Source: Methylobacterium sp. Leaf99 (GTDB taxonomy: Bacteria; Pseudomonadota; Alphaproteobacteria; Rhizobiales; Beijerinckiaceae). From it: a stretch of DNA of 64,000 bases. The DNA lies in NCBI RefSeq assembly GCF_001422375.1, contig NZ_LMMU01000009.1, positions 181 to 64,180 on the forward strand, read 5' to 3'. A program made the position numbers and the translations under genes. The notes beneath the pieces were generated by a model. The model ran no database searches and had not been told where the DNA came from. It saw only the letters and a program-made list of their open reading frames with translations. Below, in pieces: positions 60,994 through 64,000 of the stretch; within the stretch, counting starts at the first letter, position 1; every line of letters begins with the position of its first letter.

Positions 60994-62129
60994 TCCGCGC
61001 GCGCACCCGCCGCAGCCGCGTCGCCGGGGCGGGCCTTCTGGCCGGAGCGCTCGTGGCCCTGGCGCTGGGCTGGGGCGGCCCTGCGCGCGCGCAGACCACG
61101 CCGGAGCGCGTGATCAACATCTACAACTGGTCGGACTACATCGACCCCCGGATGCTCGACGCCTTCACCCGGGAGACGGGCATCCGGGTCGTGTACGACA
61201 CCTATGACAACAACGAGATCCTGGAGACCAAGCTGCTCGCGGGTCGCTCGGGCTACGACCTCGTGGTGCCGTCGGGGCCGTTCCTGCAGCGGCTGATCCG
61301 GGCGCAGGTGTTCCAGCCCCTCGACAAGGCGAAGATCCCGAACCTCGTCCATGCCTGGCCCGAGGTCGCCGGGCGCCTCGCCACCTACGATCCCGGCAAC
61401 GCCTACGCCGTCGACTACATGTGGGGCACCACCGGCATCGGGGTGAATCTCGGCCTCGTGCGCGAGCGCCTCGGCGCGGCCCAGCCCCTCAACACCTGGA
61501 GCCTCGTCCTCAACGGCGGCCTGCTGAACAAGCTCAAGGATTGCGGGGTCATGCTCCTCGATTCGCCCGAGGACCTGATCCCGAGCCTGCTGCCGGCCTA
61601 CGGCCTCAAGCCCGACACCAAGCGCTGGGACGACATCACTCAGGTGACCGACGCCCTGTTCAAGGTGCGGGGCGCCGTGCGCAAGTTCCACTCGTCGGAA
61701 TACATCGGCGGCCTCGCCAACGGCGACCTGTGCCTGGCGGTCGGCTATTCCGGCGACGTGATGCAGGCGAAGAAGCGCGCCGAGGAGGCCAAGAACGACG
61801 TCGACATCGCCTATTACGTGCCCCGCGAGGGCGCGCTCATGTGGTTCGACGCCTTCGCGATTCCGAAGGACGCCCCCCACCCGGCCGAGGCCCACGCCTT
61901 CATCGACTACATGATGCGGCCCGAGGTGGCGGCGGCCAACACCAACTTCGTCTCCTATGCCAGCGGCAACGCGGCGGCGAAGAAGTTCGTCAAGGCGGAG
62001 ATCCTGGGCAATCCCGGCATCTACCCCGACGACGCCACCCTGCAGCGCCTGTTCGTCAACACCGCCTGGGACGACCGCACCCAGCGCTTCGTCACCCGGG
62101 CGTGGACGCGGGTGCGCACGGGGCGCTGA
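60990..62129 (+). CDS. potF: Polyamine ABC transporter substrate-binding protein
   Basis: A 379-residue periplasmic binding protein of the PotF/PotD type. Signal segment to about residue 35 (RVAGAGLLAGALVALALGWGGPARAQ), then VINIYNWSDYIDPRMLDAFTRETGIRVVYDTYDNNEILETKLLAGRSGYDLVVPSG, the hallmark of this family; AYAVDYMWGTTGIGVN and IYNWSDYI carry the putrescine-binding aromatics. A GTG start at 60990 overlaps the RidA stop (GTGA). No permease or ATPase gene adjoins it here, so the transporter must be encoded elsewhere. Confidence 0.93.
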   Translation: MIRARTRRSRVAGAGLLAGALVALALGWGGPARAQTTPERVINIYNWSDYIDPRMLDAFTRETGIRVVYDTYDNNEILETKLLAGRSGYDLVVPSGPFLQRLIRAQVFQPLDKAKIPNLVHAWPEVAGRLATYDPGNAYAVDYMWGTTGIGVNLGLVRERLGAAQPLNTWSLVLNGGLLNKLKDCGVMLLDSPEDLIPSLLPAYGLKPDTKRWDDITQVTDALFKVRGAVRKFHSSEYIGGLANGDLCLAVGYSGDVMQAKKRAEEAKNDVDIAYYVPREGALMWFDAFAIPKDAPHPAEAHAFIDYMMRPEVAAANTNFVSYASGNAAAKKFVKAEILGNPGIYPDDATLQRLFVNTAWDDRTQRFVTRAWTRVRTGR

Positions 62130-62136
62130 GCCGCCG

Positions 62137-62337
62137 TCACGCCACGGCGGGCGGCTCGTCGGCCTCGGGGCCGGACGGCGAGTTCAGGATGTCCTCGAGT
62201 TCGTCCACCAGCCGGTCGATCTGGTCCGAAGTCGCCAGGACCTTGAGGGTCTGGCCGTCCTGGGTGGCGAAGGCGAGTTCGATGTCCTCGCCCGAACGGG
62301 CGGCGAGGATGCGGGCGAGGCGGTAGGTGGCGCTCAT
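62137..62337 (-). CDS. Small hypothetical protein adjacent to the cofactor genes
   Basis: A 66-residue protein (SATYRLARILAARSGEDIELAFATQDGQTLKVLATSDQIDRLVDELEDILNSP). It has a short beta pair and an acidic amphipathic helix. It lies 26 bases downstream of the MfnF-like gene on the same strand. It is probably co-transcribed with it. No function can be assigned. Confidence 0.65.
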   Translation of the reverse strand: MSATYRLARILAARSGEDIELAFATQDGQTLKVLATSDQIDRLVDELEDILNSPSGPEADEPPAVA

Positions 62338-62363
62338 GGGCGGGCTCCGTGGGACGCTGGGAT

Positions 62364-63413
62364 CTATCGGGCGAGGAGGGCGACGGCCACGGCCGGACCG
62401 CAGGTGGAGGCCCAGTCGGCCCCCGCCGGGGACACGCGGTCGGCGATGAGGTCGGTGAGCGCGACGGCCGGACGGCCGAGGCGGGCCGCCAGGCGCTCGG
62501 CGAGGAAGCGCCCGGCCCCGCACACGACCACGGGCGCGTCCGGCGGCAGGTCCGCGCGGGAGAGCAGCAGGGCGGCGGCATCGTGCAGGGGGCGGAGCTG
62601 GGCTTCCGCGAAATGGGCGGCGAGGGCCCGCCAGTCGGCCGGCGTGCCCTCGCCGTGGTCGCGGCCGATGAGGCGGGCCAGCCGGATCTCGCTCTCCGCC
62701 AGGGACTTGCCCTTGCCGTCGGCGCTCTGCTGCTGGTCGGCCCCGTCGGCCAGGTCGCCGGTGACGCGGTAGACGTCCGCCATGGTGGCGAAGGTCTCGG
62801 CCATGAGCCGGGTGCGGCGGCCCCGGAACGGGGCGTGGTCGGCGAGGGCGATGGGGTGGGACCGGACCACGCCCGTGTAGACGAGTTCGCCCGTCTCCAG
62901 GCGCTCGGCATCGCTGTAGCCCGTGGCCGCCGGCCGGCCCCCGACCACGGGGATGAGGTCGGCGGTGGTCGAGCCGATATCGACCAGGAGCGCTTCGGCG
63001 CGGTGCCGGCCGACGAGGGCGGCGGTGGCGTGCCAGTTGGCCGAGGCGATGTCGGCGGCCGCCGCGCGGGCCGAGTCCGGCGCGAGGAAGCCGGCGCGGC
63101 CGCCGTAGATGCGGACGGAGCCCGTCAGATTCGCCCCCGCCCAGCCGGCGAGCTGCGCGACGCCATCGGCCCTGTCCGAAAAACAGTCGGTGAGTTCGCC
63201 CGTCATGGTGACGACGTGGTCGGCGGAGGTCCGCGCCCAGTCGGGCAACTGCGAGAAGGTCTCGTCGAGGGCCGGCAGGCCGCGCCACAGGCGGCAGGGC
63301 GCCTGCACCACGGCCTCGACCCGGCCGTCGCAAACGCGGGCCGCCTTGACATGGACCCCGCCGAGATCCCAGCCGATGACGGTCGTTTGCGTGGGCGCGG
63401 ATGCTGCTGTCAC
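62364..63413 (-). CDS. H4MPT-linked C1 pathway protein, MfnF-like (hydantoinase/oxoprolinase superfamily)
   Basis: A 349-residue ASKHA-fold protein (ATP-binding sugar kinase/Hsp70 type). IGWDLGGVHVKAAR (residues about 12-25) is the first phosphate-binding loop, MTGELTDCF and LLVDIGSTTADLIPVV (about 170-185) the second, with a final VVVCGAGRFLAERLAARLG. This matches the one-carbon-linked protein family of which archaeal MfnF joins the furan and tyramine parts of methanofuran. Assignment to methylofuran synthesis is by homology. No ATG lies at the right place: GTG at 63411-63413 is the best start; an in-frame ATG at 63464 would overlap the divergent gene. Confidence 0.8.
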   Translation of the reverse strand: MTAASAPTQTTVIGWDLGGVHVKAARVCDGRVEAVVQAPCRLWRGLPALDETFSQLPDWARTSADHVVTMTGELTDCFSDRADGVAQLAGWAGANLTGSVRIYGGRAGFLAPDSARAAAADIASANWHATAALVGRHRAEALLVDIGSTTADLIPVVGGRPAATGYSDAERLETGELVYTGVVRSHPIALADHAPFRGRRTRLMAETFATMADVYRVTGDLADGADQQQSADGKGKSLAESEIRLARLIGRDHGEGTPADWRALAAHFAEAQLRPLHDAAALLLSRADLPPDAPVVVCGAGRFLAERLAARLGRPAVALTDLIADRVSPAGADWASTCGPAVAVALLAR

Positions 63414-63441
63414 GGGAGCGGGCCTGGGGACGGAGAACGGA

Positions 63442-64000
63442 ATGGCGGACGGATTCGAGCTCATCCCGGTCATCGACCTGCGCCACGGGCAGGTGGTGCG
63501 GGCGCGGGCCGGGGAGCGCGCCACCTATGCCCCGATCGTGACGCCGTTGGCAAAGGGATCGTCGCCGGCCGACGTGGCGCGCGGGCTGCTCGGCGCCGTG
63601 CGGGCGAGCCTTCTCTACGTCGCCGACCTCGACGCCATCATGGACGGCGCCCCGCCGGATCGAACGAGCCTGGCGGCGATCCGCGCCGCCTGCCCGGAGG
63701 TGCGGCTCTGGGTCGATGCCGGGTTTTCGGACAGCCCCGGGGTGGAGGTGTTCCTGGCATCGAACCTCGGGCGGCCGGTCATCGGCAGCGAGAGCCAGGC
63801 GGATGCTGGCCTCGTGCGCGGGCTCGGCGACCGGGCGGTGTTCTCCCTCGACACGCGGGGATCGGAGCGCCTCGGACCGGAGGCCCTGCACGACGAGCCG
63901 GCGCACTGGCCGCGCGACGTGATCGTGATGACCCTGGGGCGGGTCGGGGCCGGGGCCGGGCCGGACCTCGACCGCCTGCGTGCCCTGAGGGCCGCGAGCC
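63442..64000 (+). CDS. HisA/HisF-related TIM-barrel protein (partial)
   Basis: A frame that runs off the right edge after 186 codons. It begins MADGFELIPVIDLRHGQVVRARAGERATYAPIVTPLAKGSSPADVARGLLG, strongly like the first strands of HisA (IPAIDLKDGKCV), but the segment VRASLLYVADLDAIMDGAPPDRTSLAAI (strand ending DLDAI) and the family (COG1411) are not the histidine enzyme. GGAG lies six bases before the ATG. It is divergent from the MfnF-like gene with only 28 bases between. Homologues cluster with H4MPT-dependent C1 genes in methylotrophs; the reaction is unknown. Confidence 0.8.
   Translation, partial: MADGFELIPVIDLRHGQVVRARAGERATYAPIVTPLAKGSSPADVARGLLGAVRASLLYVADLDAIMDGAPPDRTSLAAIRAACPEVRLWVDAGFSDSPGVEVFLASNLGRPVIGSESQADAGLVRGLGDRAVFSLDTRGSERLGPEALHDEPAHWPRDVIVMTLGRVGAGAGPDLDRLRALRAAS

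Overview
The window is a GC-rich chromosomal segment of an alphaproteobacterium, most likely a member of Methylobacteriaceae (Methylobacterium or Methylorubrum type). This rests on the PopZ pole organiser next to TolC and ValS, liv-type amino-acid transport, a hydrophobic-loop FtsK, and above all a pair of genes at the right edge (an MfnF-like protein and a HisA-like TIM barrel) that belong with tetrahydromethanopterin/methylofuran C1 metabolism in methylotrophs. The genus is an inference; no rRNA is present. Nearly all genes are housekeeping and are densely packed on both strands. No insertion sequence, prophage, integrase or CRISPR array was seen.

Layout. 1-600: an exact 100-bp tandem duplication and non-coding DNA. 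601-9.9 kb: DCC-family redox protein, eno with a clear terminator, queF on the other strand, small secreted proteins, kdsA, a BrnT/BrnA toxin-antitoxin pair with a candidate operator, a class I aminotransferase, and a DegP-type protease. 10-17 kb: DUF2459 protein, valS, popZ, tolC, isoaspartyl methyltransferase. 17-17.6 kb: tRNA-Cys and two identical tRNA-Asn genes exactly 240 bp apart, each with its own promoter. 17.8-24.1 kb: two small proteins, then a branched-chain amino-acid ABC transporter (livH-livM-livG-livF, a small membrane protein, livK). 24.3-28.7 kb: a cluster of small exported proteins facing an OmpR-type two-component system with PhoP-box-like direct repeats between them, then msrA.

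28.8-44.8 kb: dcd-like deaminase, apaG-argE-speG-yciI, hslO, an argD-argF operon, RidA plus glycerophosphodiesterase, a FemAB-like acyltransferase, glutathione peroxidase, a cation-efflux protein, a HIT protein, PilZ and glutamine-dependent NAD synthetase. 44.9-49.2 kb: a predicted soluble FtsK-type DNA translocase and LolA. 49.2-51.4 kb: a visibly AT-richer islet carrying a CatB-like acetyltransferase and a fucosyltransferase-like protein on divergent strands; this is the best candidate for horizontally acquired DNA. 51.4-56.5 kb: PlsC, exonuclease III, a cationic amino-acid permease, threonine aldolase and a Cys-rich small protein. 57-59.7 kb: rpsO-pnp with a perfect 14-bp hairpin in the pnp leader. 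59.8-64 kb: small membrane proteins, a RidA protein translationally coupled to a polyamine-binding protein, and the cofactor-related genes at the edge.

Most intergenic gaps are under 300 bp. Several genes terminate at strong GC hairpins with T-tracts. GC skew keeps long antisense frames open (for example opposite valS, ftsK and eno); these were treated as shadows.
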